NCBI GenBank assembly: GCA_040772005.1
Contig: JAXGYZ010000002.1
Span: 1,178,001 to 1,242,000, forward strand
Length of the DNA: 64,000 bases
Source of the DNA: MWBF01 sp040772005
GTDB taxonomy: Bacteria; Chloroflexota; Anaerolineae; CG2-30-64-16
Direction of reading: 5' to 3'
Shown: piece after piece, positions 24,822-31,497 of the stretch
How the letters are laid out: each line of letters opens with the position of its first letter
Position numbering within the stretch: position 1 is the first letter of the stretch
Made by a program: the position numbers and the translations under genes
Notes under the pieces: generated by a model
What the model saw: the letters and a program-made list of their open reading frames with translations, nothing else
Told to the model about the DNA's origin: nothing
The model's database searches: none

Positions 24822-25760
24822 CTATCCCGGCAGACGGCTGCCGATGAAGCCGCGCGCGCCGGCCGCGAACGCATTGACCGGCAGCGCGCGTTTCCCGGCC
24901 AGTTGCACCTCTTCCAGCCACAGGACTCCTTCGCCCGTGACCACGCCCGCGGTCCCGCGCGGGCCGGCTATGACCGTGCCCGGCAGAGCATCGGATCGTC
25001 CTTCGCCTGCGGCCCGGCTGCGCAGCACTTTCAGCAGCAGCCCGTTCCAGGTCGTGTAGGCGGAAGGCCACGGCTGATACGCACGTACGCGCCGCGCGAT
25101 GAGGTCGGCAGGCTCGGCCCAATCGATCTGCCCGTCCTCTTTGTTGATGCGCGGGGCGTAGGTTGCGTCGGCGTCCTCCTGCGGCTGCGGCTGGATGTCG
25201 CCGCGCAGATACGCGGGCAGGGTGTCGATGAGCAGGTTGGCGCCCAGCGCAGCGAGCCGGGGCGTCAGCGTGCCGGTCGTGTCGTCCGCCGCGATGGGCA
25301 GGCTGGCCGTGCTGAGCACGGGGCCGGTGTCCACCCCCGCGTCCATGAGCATAATGCTGATGCCGGCCTCGGTGTCGCCGGCCAGGATGGCCGCCGCGAT
25401 AGGTGCGGCCCCGCGGTGGCGCGGCAGAAGCGAGCCGTGAACATTGACGCAGCCGAAACGCGGCAGGTTCAGCACGGCCTGGGGCAGGATCAGCCCGTAG
25501 GCCGCGACCACCATCACATCGGGCGCGAGCGCGGCCAACTCAGCCTGGGCCTCCGCGCTGCGCAGCGTGCGCGGCTGCTGGATGGTCAGGCCGTACTGCA
25601 GAGCCAGCCGCTTGACCGGCGACATCTCGACCTGCTGCCCGCGGCCCGCGGGCTGGTCCGCGCGTGTCAGCACGCCCGCTACCTCGTACCCGGCAGCGAG
25701 CAGGGCTGCCAGCGACGGCACGGCAAATTCGGGTGTACCCATGAAGACGATGCGTGTCAT
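24822..25760 (-). CDS. fmt: Methionyl-tRNA formyltransferase
   Basis: 312 residues, normal length. It formylates the initiator Met-tRNA with 10-formyl-THF. N-terminal MTRIVFMGTPEFAVPSL, the catalytic set Asn106 and His108 (in VNVHGSLLPRHRGAAPI) and Asp144 (in MDAGVDTGP), and a C-terminal OB-like domain with YQPWPSAYTTWNG are all present. It is monocistronic here, although fmt often sits with def or sun/rsmB. A palindrome lies upstream. Confidence 0.95.
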   Translation of the reverse strand: MTRIVFMGTPEFAVPSLAALLAAGYEVAGVLTRADQPAGRGQQVEMSPVKRLALQYGLTIQQPRTLRSAEAQAELAALAPDVMVVAAYGLILPQAVLNLPRFGCVNVHGSLLPRHRGAAPIAAAILAGDTEAGISIMLMDAGVDTGPVLSTASLPIAADDTTGTLTPRLAALGANLLIDTLPAYLRGDIQPQPQEDADATYAPRINKEDGQIDWAEPADLIARRVRAYQPWPSAYTTWNGLLLKVLRSRAAGEGRSDALPGTVIAGPRGTAGVVTGEGVLWLEEVQLAGKRALPVNAFAAGARGFIGSRLPG

Positions 25761-25835
25761 AACACGACTATATCACAGCCGCAGGAGAAGGGACAAGGGA
25801 TGCGCCACAATGCCAGATGCAAAGCTCTGCCAAAG

Positions 25836-25911
25836 ATTGGAGTCGAGGCTTTAGCCGGATAGGTCAGCAGCTGGAGCACACTCCCAAACCGGCTGAAGCC
25901 TCGACTCCGAT
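25836..25911. repeat. 23-bp inverted repeat upstream of fmt
   Basis: Arms 25836-25858 and 25889-25911 (attggagtcgaggct...agccgg and complement) differ at two positions. The element separates fmt from the end of a truncated histidine-kinase gene. Confidence 0.7.
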
Positions 25912-25916
25912 TGCGG

Positions 25917-26097
25917 TCACGATTGTTGAGTTACCGGCAACCGCGCGGTGATCAGGGTTCCCCGGCCGGATGCGGATTCGATCAGCAGGTGCCCGCCATA
26001 GAGCAGCGCGCGCTCGCGCATGCCCATCAGCCCGAAGTGGCCGGCCTGCGCGAGGTCGGCAGGTTGGTCGGGCGGGACGAAGCCGCGGCCGCCAGCC
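25917..26097 (-). pseudogene. Truncated sensor histidine kinase, C-terminal ATPase fragment only
   Basis: The minus frame ending with TGA at 25917-25919 reads GGRGFVPPDQPADLAQAGHF, then GLMGMRERALLYGGHLLIES and ASGRGTLITARLPVTQQS. This is the end of a NarL/DegS-type HATPase (G1/G2 boxes: GRGF, GLMGMRERA, GRGT). Everything upstream of the first G box is absent: at about 26085-26105 the sequence passes into a + strand membrane-protein frame. No start codon or ribosome-binding site is present. It is not expected to be functional. It may mark a deletion or an assembly join. Confidence 0.7.
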
Positions 26098-26464
26098 GCG
26101 CGAGGTGGCGCGCAGGCTCTTTGCAGACTATGCGACCGTCCTGGTGCCGCTGGGCCTGGCCGCGTGGATTGCCTTCTCGCTGGCCTTCGTGCTGGTCAAC
26201 TTCTCGTATGCGTGGTCGGTTCTGGCGGACCCGTTCGGCTGGGGCTGGAACCTGCTCGGTACGGTCCACCTGCCGTGGACGCCCTACGTGCCCGGCCTCG
26301 TGCCCTACCTGCAGGTGCCGGTCCTGTTGCTGGGCCTGGCTGCCGCGATCTATCTTGCGCTGCGCACCGCGCGGCAGCACGGCCACGCGCCGCGGGCGGC
26401 CTGGCCTGTCGCCGGCTTCTGCACCTTTGCAACGCTGGGCCTGCTGGCGCTCTACCTGGCCTGA
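26098..26464 (+). pseudogene. 5'-truncated membrane protein, C-terminal half (possibly polyferredoxin-like)
   Basis: The frame ends with TGA at 26462-26464, overlapping the next ATG. From about 26105 (possible GTG start) it encodes ~119 residues with three hydrophobic segments (LGLAAWIAFSLAFVLVNFSY; YLQVPVLLLGLAAAIYLAL; VAGFCTFATLGLLALYLA) joined by DPFGWGWNLLGT and PWTPYVPG. This looks like the C-terminal membrane part of a larger respiratory or NosR/polyferredoxin-type protein, but I am not certain. The N-terminal part is missing; upstream sequence belongs to an opposite-strand kinase fragment. Confidence 0.45.
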
Positions 26465-27465
26465 TGACTATGAAACGTGAGCTTCTCGCCATCGCGATCG
26501 TATTGTGCATCGTCGTCCTGTTTCCCGCGGGCCTGTTCGGCTACGAGGCGCTGCGCACGCGGGCTATAGACGCGCCGGTCATCCATATCGAGGCCAAAGC
26601 GCCGGAAGCGGGCGGCTTTGTCCCGGACCGGCTGCGCCTCGTGGCGGGCCAGCCCGTCACGCTCCGCATCAGCTCGCCCGACGTGGTGCACGGCTTCATC
26701 ATCCCTGAGCTCGGCGTGGACATCCCGGAGATCTATCCGGGCAAGCCCGTTGATGTAGCGGTTGTGCCGGAGGCGGCCGGCCGGTATGCCTTCGCCTGCA
26801 CGCGCTGGTGCGGCGTCGATCACTGGCGGATGCGCGGGGTCATCGAGGTCGTGGCGGGCGCGAGCGGGGCAGGAGTAATGCCCACGCCGGTCGCGCCCCT
26901 GTTTCAGCAGCTCGGCATCGACATCGACGCGATGCGGCACGATGCCGCCGCGGCGCCCGCCGTCCGCCCGTCCGCACAGCGCGGCGCAGCTCTGAACGTG
27001 CCCCTGCCTGTTGAACTGGCCGCCGGTGCGACGCGGCGCACAGTGGCTCCGGCAGAGGCTTTCGAGCAGTTGCGTGCTGCGGATAGCACGGCCAAGCTCA
27101 CCGACGAGGACGTGTGGGACCTCCTGGCGCTGGCATGGCTGCGGGACGTGCCGCCGGAGACCCTCGACCGTGCCGCATCGCTCTATACGCGGGACTGCGC
27201 GGCGTGTCACGGCGAGGCCGGCCGCGGAGATGGCCTGGCAGGCAAGAACCTGCCCGGCATGGCGAAGATGGACCCGATGATGCCTGCCGGCCCCGCGGAC
27301 TTCACCAACGCCGGGCAGATGCTCTCGGCGAGCGACGTGCTGCTGCAGGGCAAGCTGCTTCGCGGGGGCATGGGCACAGGAATGCCGGAGTTCGGCTCGC
27401 TCTACAGCGAGGCAGAGCTGTGGGGCATGGTGGCGTACTTGCGTACGTTCCTGTTCGACAAGTGA
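26464..27465 (+). CDS. Membrane-anchored CuA-domain / cytochrome c fusion protein
   Basis: 333 residues, ATG at 26464 (alternative 26470). One N-terminal TM helix (7-28), then a cupredoxin domain with a complete CuA site: His76, then Cys112-x3-Cys116-x3-His120-x2-Met123 in CTRWCGVDHWRM. The C-terminal domain is a class I cytochrome c: CAACH at 245-249 and a likely axial Met at 302 or 306 (GGMGTGMP). It therefore resembles subunit II of caa3-type oxidases or a nitrous-oxide-reductase-type electron entry domain, but with one TM helix. No oxidase subunit I is adjacent. Copper proteins follow in the same operon. Confidence 0.8.
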   Translation: MTMKRELLAIAIVLCIVVLFPAGLFGYEALRTRAIDAPVIHIEAKAPEAGGFVPDRLRLVAGQPVTLRISSPDVVHGFIIPELGVDIPEIYPGKPVDVAVVPEAAGRYAFACTRWCGVDHWRMRGVIEVVAGASGAGVMPTPVAPLFQQLGIDIDAMRHDAAAAPAVRPSAQRGAALNVPLPVELAAGATRRTVAPAEAFEQLRAADSTAKLTDEDVWDLLALAWLRDVPPETLDRAASLYTRDCAACHGEAGRGDGLAGKNLPGMAKMDPMMPAGPADFTNAGQMLSASDVLLQGKLLRGGMGTGMPEFGSLYSEAELWGMVAYLRTFLFDK

Positions 27466-27476
27466 GGGATTACAAC

Positions 27477-27983
27477 ATGGCAAAACAGCCCATCACGCCG
27501 CGCAAGACCGCGGCAGCGCCGGCCCCTAAGCGCACGCCCTGGCCGCTGTTCGTTGGCGCGGCCGCACTCGTCCTGATTATCTTCGGCCTGGCGGTGCTCA
27601 TGCGGCCCGAGGGTGAGACGGCGTCGCCGTCCAGCCCACAGGGTGCAGGCGCTCCCGAGTTGACCGTGGACCGCGAACTGATCGATTTCGGTGAAGTGCC
27701 GATCGAGAAGGTCGTCAAGGCCACCTTCCTGCTCCGGAACACCGGCGGCTGGACACTCAAGATCCTCGACCAGCCGCAGGTGCGCGTCGTCGAGGGCTGC
27801 TGACCGCCCCGCGCGGTCGTCGGTTCGACGACATTGCAACCCGGCCAACAGACGACGCTCACGCTGGAGTTTACGATGCATGCCGGAATGGAAGGGCCGC
27901 ACGACTTCCGGGTCGATGTGCGCACGGATGATCCGGCCCAACCCAATCGGGAACTGACCGTTCTTTCCAACTGGATTAACTAA
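27477..27983 (+). CDS. DUF1573-like membrane-anchored protein, candidate selenoprotein (in-frame UGA at residue 109)
   Basis: The frame opens at ATG 27477, 11 bases after the cytochrome gene. It has one TM helix (22-42) and then a beta-rich domain (ELTVDRELIDFGEVPIEKVV, ATFLLRNTGG) like DUF1573/ASH-type domains. After VVEGC (Cys108) comes TGA at 27801-27803. Translation continues in frame, PPRAVVGSTTLQPGQQTTLT, MHAGMEGPHDFRVDVRTDDP, LTVLSNWIN, to TAA at 27981-27983, giving 168 residues if UGA is read as Sec. A 7-bp hairpin with a GTT loop starts 12 bases after the UGA, in the place expected for a bacterial SECIS. The alternative is a nonsense mutation or sequencing error. The protein probably acts on the outer face of the membrane in the copper/redox operon. 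Confidence 0.6.
27801..27832 (+). promoter_or_regulatory. UGA codon with candidate bacterial SECIS hairpin
   Basis: Stem GTCGTCG (27816-27822) and CGACGAC (27826-27832) close a GTT loop that begins 19 bases after the UGA. Bacterial SECIS elements lie within the coding region with an apical loop about 16-37 bases after UGA and a G among the first loop bases; both conditions are met. Confidence 0.5.
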
Positions 27984-28022
27984 CAGCAGGTGACTCGCAG
28001 TCACCCGTCACAGCGTCGCACC

Positions 28023-28056
28023 GAGCGCAGTGGTCGTTTGACCGACCATTGCGCTC
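28023..28056 (+). terminator. Hairpin after the DUF1573-like gene
   Basis: GAGCGCAGTGGTCG pairs with CGACCATTGCGCTC (one mismatch) around a six-base loop, followed by gcttcattt. A shorter hairpin (ggtgact/agtcacc) sits at 27990-28006. It is a possible weak terminator or processing site ahead of the multicopper oxidase gene. Confidence 0.5.
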
Positions 28057-28091
28057 GCTTCATTTCAGGGGTTATGTAACAGAAGGCACAT

Positions 28092-29165
28092 ATGAAAATT
28101 CATCCGTTCGTCCACCGCGTTACATTGCTGTTGTTCCTGGTGATCTTTGCTGCCGGCTGCACGCGCGGTCAGGCGGTGCCTTCCGTGGCCCAGTCCGGTC
28201 CGACGCCCACCCCGTCTGAGATGAGCGCGGACCATGGCGACGACGGTCATGATCACCTGCATCACGGCGACCCGCTGCCGTTCAAGGATGTTCCTGCGTC
28301 AACTGAGACGCGCGGCGGCCAGCCGTTGGCCTACCGCATGGACGGTGACGTCAAGGTCTTCGAGCTGACGACGCAGCTCGTCAAGTGGGACATTCTGCCC
28401 GATGTGACCGTGACCGCGATGACCTACAACGGGACGGTCCCCGGCCCCGAGATTCGCGTCACGGAGGGCGACCGTGTGCGCGTCATCCTCACGAACACCC
28501 TGCCCTATTCCACGACGATTCACTGGCACGGCATCCTCGTGCCGAACGACATGGACGGCGTGCCCGACATGCCGCGGCCCGCGGTCGCGCCGGGTGAATC
28601 GTTCACCTACGAGTTCGAGGCCAACCCCGCGGGCACGTACTGGTATCACTCGCACGTGCAGAGCGATGCGCAGGTGATGACCGGGCTGTATGCGCCGTTC
28701 ATCATCGAGCCGCGCGAGCCGCAAGGCCCCGCACCGGACCTCGACGTCACGCTGATGTTCGGTGAATGGCGCGTCATCGGCGGGCTGACCTATCCGGCGA
28801 TGCCGATGGCGGGCATGGAGCCCAACTATTTTACCATCAACGGCAAGGCCTATCCGGCCATCGAGCCGATTAGAATGAAAGTCGGAGAGCGCATCCGGCT
28901 GCGGCTGGTCTCGACCGGCCAGTTCGTCCACCCGATTCACCTGCACGGCCCGCATTTCAAGGTGGTGGCCACGGACGGCTACCCTGTGCCCGAGGCTGCG
29001 CAGCTCACGAAAGACACCATTTCTGTTGCGCCCGGCGAGCGTTACGACATCGAGTGGGTGGCGGATCAGCCGGGTCACTGGATGGTGCACTGTCACATCC
29101 CACACCACACGACCAACGATGGCGAGGAACCGGGCGGCCTGATGATGATGATCGAGGTCATGTAG
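28092..29165 (+). CDS. Multicopper oxidase lipoprotein
   Basis: 357 residues. A lipoprotein signal ends at Cys23 (LVIFAAGC), followed by a His/Asp-rich linker. All four copper motifs are present: HWHG 144-147, WYHSH 184-188, HPIHLHG 280-286 and HCHIPHH 333-339 with a C-terminal Met-rich end. It should hold type 1 and the trinuclear copper centres and oxidise a substrate (Cu(I), Fe(II), or organics) with O2 at the cell surface. The length and spacing fit a short two-cupredoxin enzyme. Neighbours (CuA protein, YtkA-like, DUF3105) support a copper-linked redox role. Confidence 0.88.
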   Translation: MKIHPFVHRVTLLLFLVIFAAGCTRGQAVPSVAQSGPTPTPSEMSADHGDDGHDHLHHGDPLPFKDVPASTETRGGQPLAYRMDGDVKVFELTTQLVKWDILPDVTVTAMTYNGTVPGPEIRVTEGDRVRVILTNTLPYSTTIHWHGILVPNDMDGVPDMPRPAVAPGESFTYEFEANPAGTYWYHSHVQSDAQVMTGLYAPFIIEPREPQGPAPDLDVTLMFGEWRVIGGLTYPAMPMAGMEPNYFTINGKAYPAIEPIRMKVGERIRLRLVSTGQFVHPIHLHGPHFKVVATDGYPVPEAAQLTKDTISVAPGERYDIEWVADQPGHWMVHCHIPHHTTNDGEEPGGLMMMIEVM

Positions 29166-29175
29166 AGGGGGTACT

Positions 29176-29565
29176 ATGCGTAAATCCACAGTGCTGGTTA
29201 TACCGATCCTAATCCTGATGCTGGCTGCATGCGCCGGAACGGGCGGCCAGACAGCGACCGGCGATGCCGTTAATCTGCTCGTCACGCTGAGCACGAACCC
29301 CGCGGAGCCCGAGGCGGGCCGGGTTGAGTTCGTCGTCGAGGTCAAGGACGCGGCCAACCGCCCGGTGGACGGCGCGGTGGTCAACCTCAAGGCGGATATG
29401 ATCGGTCACTCGATGGGCGACCTGTCCGGCCAGGCCACCGCGCAGGGCAGCGGGCGCTATGCGACCGCCGCCAATCTCAGCATGGCCGGCCCGTGGCAGA
29501 TCGATGTGCAGGTGCAGACGGCAGACCACAATGTCACTCGCGAGTTTCGTATCGAAGTCAAATAG
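29176..29565 (+). CDS. YtkA-like domain lipoprotein
   Basis: 129 residues with a lipobox (ILMLAAC, Cys19) and one beta-sandwich domain: VNLLVTLSTNPAEPEAGRVE, VVNLKADMIGHSMGDLSG, then AGPWQIDVQVQTADHNVTRE. The MIGHSM segment fits the copper/metal-related YtkA/FixH-like group. It is likely exposed outside the membrane as a copper carrier or folding partner of the preceding multicopper oxidase; this role is inferred. GAGGGGG precedes the ATG. Confidence 0.7.
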   Translation: MRKSTVLVIPILILMLAACAGTGGQTATGDAVNLLVTLSTNPAEPEAGRVEFVVEVKDAANRPVDGAVVNLKADMIGHSMGDLSGQATAQGSGRYATAANLSMAGPWQIDVQVQTADHNVTREFRIEVK

Positions 29566-29579
29566 AGGAGCAAAACAGC

Positions 29580-30176
29580 ATGGCAAAACGACGCCCCACC
29601 GTCCCCAAATCAGCCCCCTCCACGGCGCGCCGCGCGGCCGTTGACCAACCGGTCTGGCGGCGCTACATGCCGTGGATCGGCGGCGGCCTGTTGCTGGCTG
29701 TCTTGCTGGTCGCGGGGATCCTCATCGCGAATCCATCATCGGCGGGCGCCGGAGTGCCCGGACAGCGCATGCTGATCCAGGGCCAGCAGCACATCGAAGT
29801 CGGCGCGAGCCACCCGCCGTACAACTCTGATCCGCCGACCTCCGGCTGGCACTACGACACGCCGATCCGGGCAGGCTTCTATGAGGAGCCGCAGGCCGAT
29901 GAGTACGTGGTCCACAACCTGGAGCACGGCCATATCGTTATCAGCTATGATTGCAGCAAGCTGCCCGACTGCGAAGACACGAAATATCAGTTGCGCCGCC
30001 TGCTGAACGCGTATAACGGCTGGAAGGTCACGGTGGTGCCCCGCACGAATGTCGACGCGGCCATCGCGCTGACGGCGTGGGGCTGGATCGACAAGTTGGA
30101 CAGCTATGACGAGGCTCGCATCCGCCGCTTCATCGACGCGTGGCGCAACCGCGGCCCGGAAGCCACGATGGAATAA
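29580..30176 (+). CDS. DUF3105 membrane-anchored protein
   Basis: 198 residues from the ATG at 29580 (AGAGGAG upstream; the frame extends to 29493 but overlaps the previous gene). One TM helix (33-56) after a basic N-terminus, then the DUF3105 signature: HPPYNSDPPTSGWHYDTPI, YVVHNLEHGHIVISYDCS. Two His and one Cys in VHNLEHGH...YDC suggest a metal site. Family function is unknown; it often occurs beside copper or cytochrome genes, as here. Confidence 0.82.
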   Translation: MAKRRPTVPKSAPSTARRAAVDQPVWRRYMPWIGGGLLLAVLLVAGILIANPSSAGAGVPGQRMLIQGQQHIEVGASHPPYNSDPPTSGWHYDTPIRAGFYEEPQADEYVVHNLEHGHIVISYDCSKLPDCEDTKYQLRRLLNAYNGWKVTVVPRTNVDAAIALTAWGWIDKLDSYDEARIRRFIDAWRNRGPEATME

Positions 30177-30252
30177 CCCGGAACCCGATGGGATGGCGCA
30201 GCGTCGATAGGTCTGTGATCCTGGTAGATCTTGTAATGATGAGGAGAAAGAG

Positions 30253-31341
30253 ATGACTGGACCATATTTCCGCTTTGCGCCGTCTCTGTTCCTGAGCCTG
30301 TTGCTCATCCTGGTGAGCGCCTGCACTGCGCTGCCACCCGCTGCACCTGCGCAGTCCGACAGCCTGGTACCGGCTGCCACCGATCCGGTCGGGGGTGCAG
30401 ACCTGCTGGCGGATTGCCCGTCGGCTGAGGCGGGCATGCAGCGGCTGATCAACTTCGAGCACGACTACTGCCTGACCTACCCGGCAGAGTATAAGGTCGA
30501 GAAACCGAATGAGTCCGAGACGCTGCTCGTCATCGGCGGCCTGCTGAACGCCAGCGACCCGCGGGTGCACATCCATGTCGAGCCCGCGGCAGGGCGCACG
30601 GCGGAGGCCGCGGCCGCGCAGATTGTGGCGGACAACGCGGACTTCGACATTGTGCAGTCCGAAGCGCAGGTCGCGGGCCAGCCGGCCATCGTGCTGGACA
30701 ACCTGCCCGGCCAGGAAATCAACCGCCGCGTGCTGATCGTCTATGCGGACCAGCTCTATACGCTCACCTTTGCGCCTGCTGATCCGGCAGTCGAGGCCTT
30801 CGCAGGCATGGCAAGCCTGTACATGGACATCCTCAGCTCGTTCACCTTCTTCCCTGACGGGGCGGAACTGCCGACGGACCGGGCGGTGCTGGACTGCCTC
30901 GACGCGACGCGCGATACTGTTGCGCTGGTGGACCAGGACCGGGCCTTCTGCCTGCTCTATCCGGACGACTACCAGGTGGCCGAGCCGAACCCGGATGAGG
31001 TCGTGCTCTATGCCGGTTCCCTCATGGATGTGAGCCGGCCCAAGGTGTTCATCCAGGTGGCGGACGCGAACGGCCGCACAGCCGCGCAGGCGGCGGATGC
31101 CATCGTTGCGGAGTTCGGGGAGGGCGTGGCGCGCACCTTCGGCGTGACGGTCGGCTATGAGGTGGCCGAGCGGCTGGACAACGTGCCCGGCCACGACCTC
31201 AGCCGCCAGGTCATCGCGGTGCACGGAGACAAGGTTTATACGTTCGTGTTCGTGCCCGCGGATGAGGCGCAGGAAGAGATGTACCGCGAGATGGAAACGC
31301 TGTATGACCTGGTGCTGCGCTCGTTCCGGTTCTTGAACTGA
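30253..31341 (+). CDS. Lipoprotein with two tandem copies of an unrecognised domain
   Basis: 362 residues, lipobox ILVSAC (Cys24). Two repeats of about 135 residues follow, each with a D-x-C/F-C-L-x-Y-P start (INFEHDYCLTYPAEYKVEKP; VDQDRAFCLLYPDDYQVAEP), a V-x-I-x-V-E middle with GRTA(E/A)xAA, and a NLPGQEINRRVLIVYADQLY / NVPGHDLSRQVIAVHGDKVY strand. The pattern resembles PsbP-like or serine-peptidase-associated beta domains, but I do not recognise the family. It is an extracytoplasmic, membrane-tethered protein. ATG follows GAGGAGAAAGAG. Confidence 0.6.
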   Translation: MTGPYFRFAPSLFLSLLLILVSACTALPPAAPAQSDSLVPAATDPVGGADLLADCPSAEAGMQRLINFEHDYCLTYPAEYKVEKPNESETLLVIGGLLNASDPRVHIHVEPAAGRTAEAAAAQIVADNADFDIVQSEAQVAGQPAIVLDNLPGQEINRRVLIVYADQLYTLTFAPADPAVEAFAGMASLYMDILSSFTFFPDGAELPTDRAVLDCLDATRDTVALVDQDRAFCLLYPDDYQVAEPNPDEVVLYAGSLMDVSRPKVFIQVADANGRTAAQAADAIVAEFGEGVARTFGVTVGYEVAERLDNVPGHDLSRQVIAVHGDKVYTFVFVPADEAQEEMYREMETLYDLVLRSFRFLN

Positions 31342-31351
31342 CGCGAAATGC

Positions 31352-31383
31352 GAGGAGTGCGCATCCGCAGATGCGCACTCCTC
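31352..31383. repeat. Perfect 14-bp palindrome (gaggagtgcgcatc type)
   Basis: Arms 31352-31365 and 31370-31383 are exact inverted copies around cgca. It matches the second half of the 9262-9327 element and stands 11 bases after the lipoprotein stop, without a T-run. Confidence 0.75.
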
Positions 31384-31497
31384 ATAAGAACGCGAAAACT
31401 GGTTCTGCACTGCCCGCGCCGGCGGGCCAGGAATGGGTGTATAATGCTGCGTGACGGGCGAGGTTTCCCCGTCCTTTCATTTGCCCGGAGGCACACC

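Noticed and set aside
27801..27803. Plain nonsense mutation or frameshift in the DUF1573-like gene
   Set aside because: Not excluded, but the frame is kept on both sides, the downstream part is family-like, and the hairpin sits where a SECIS should; selenocysteine is the better reading for now.
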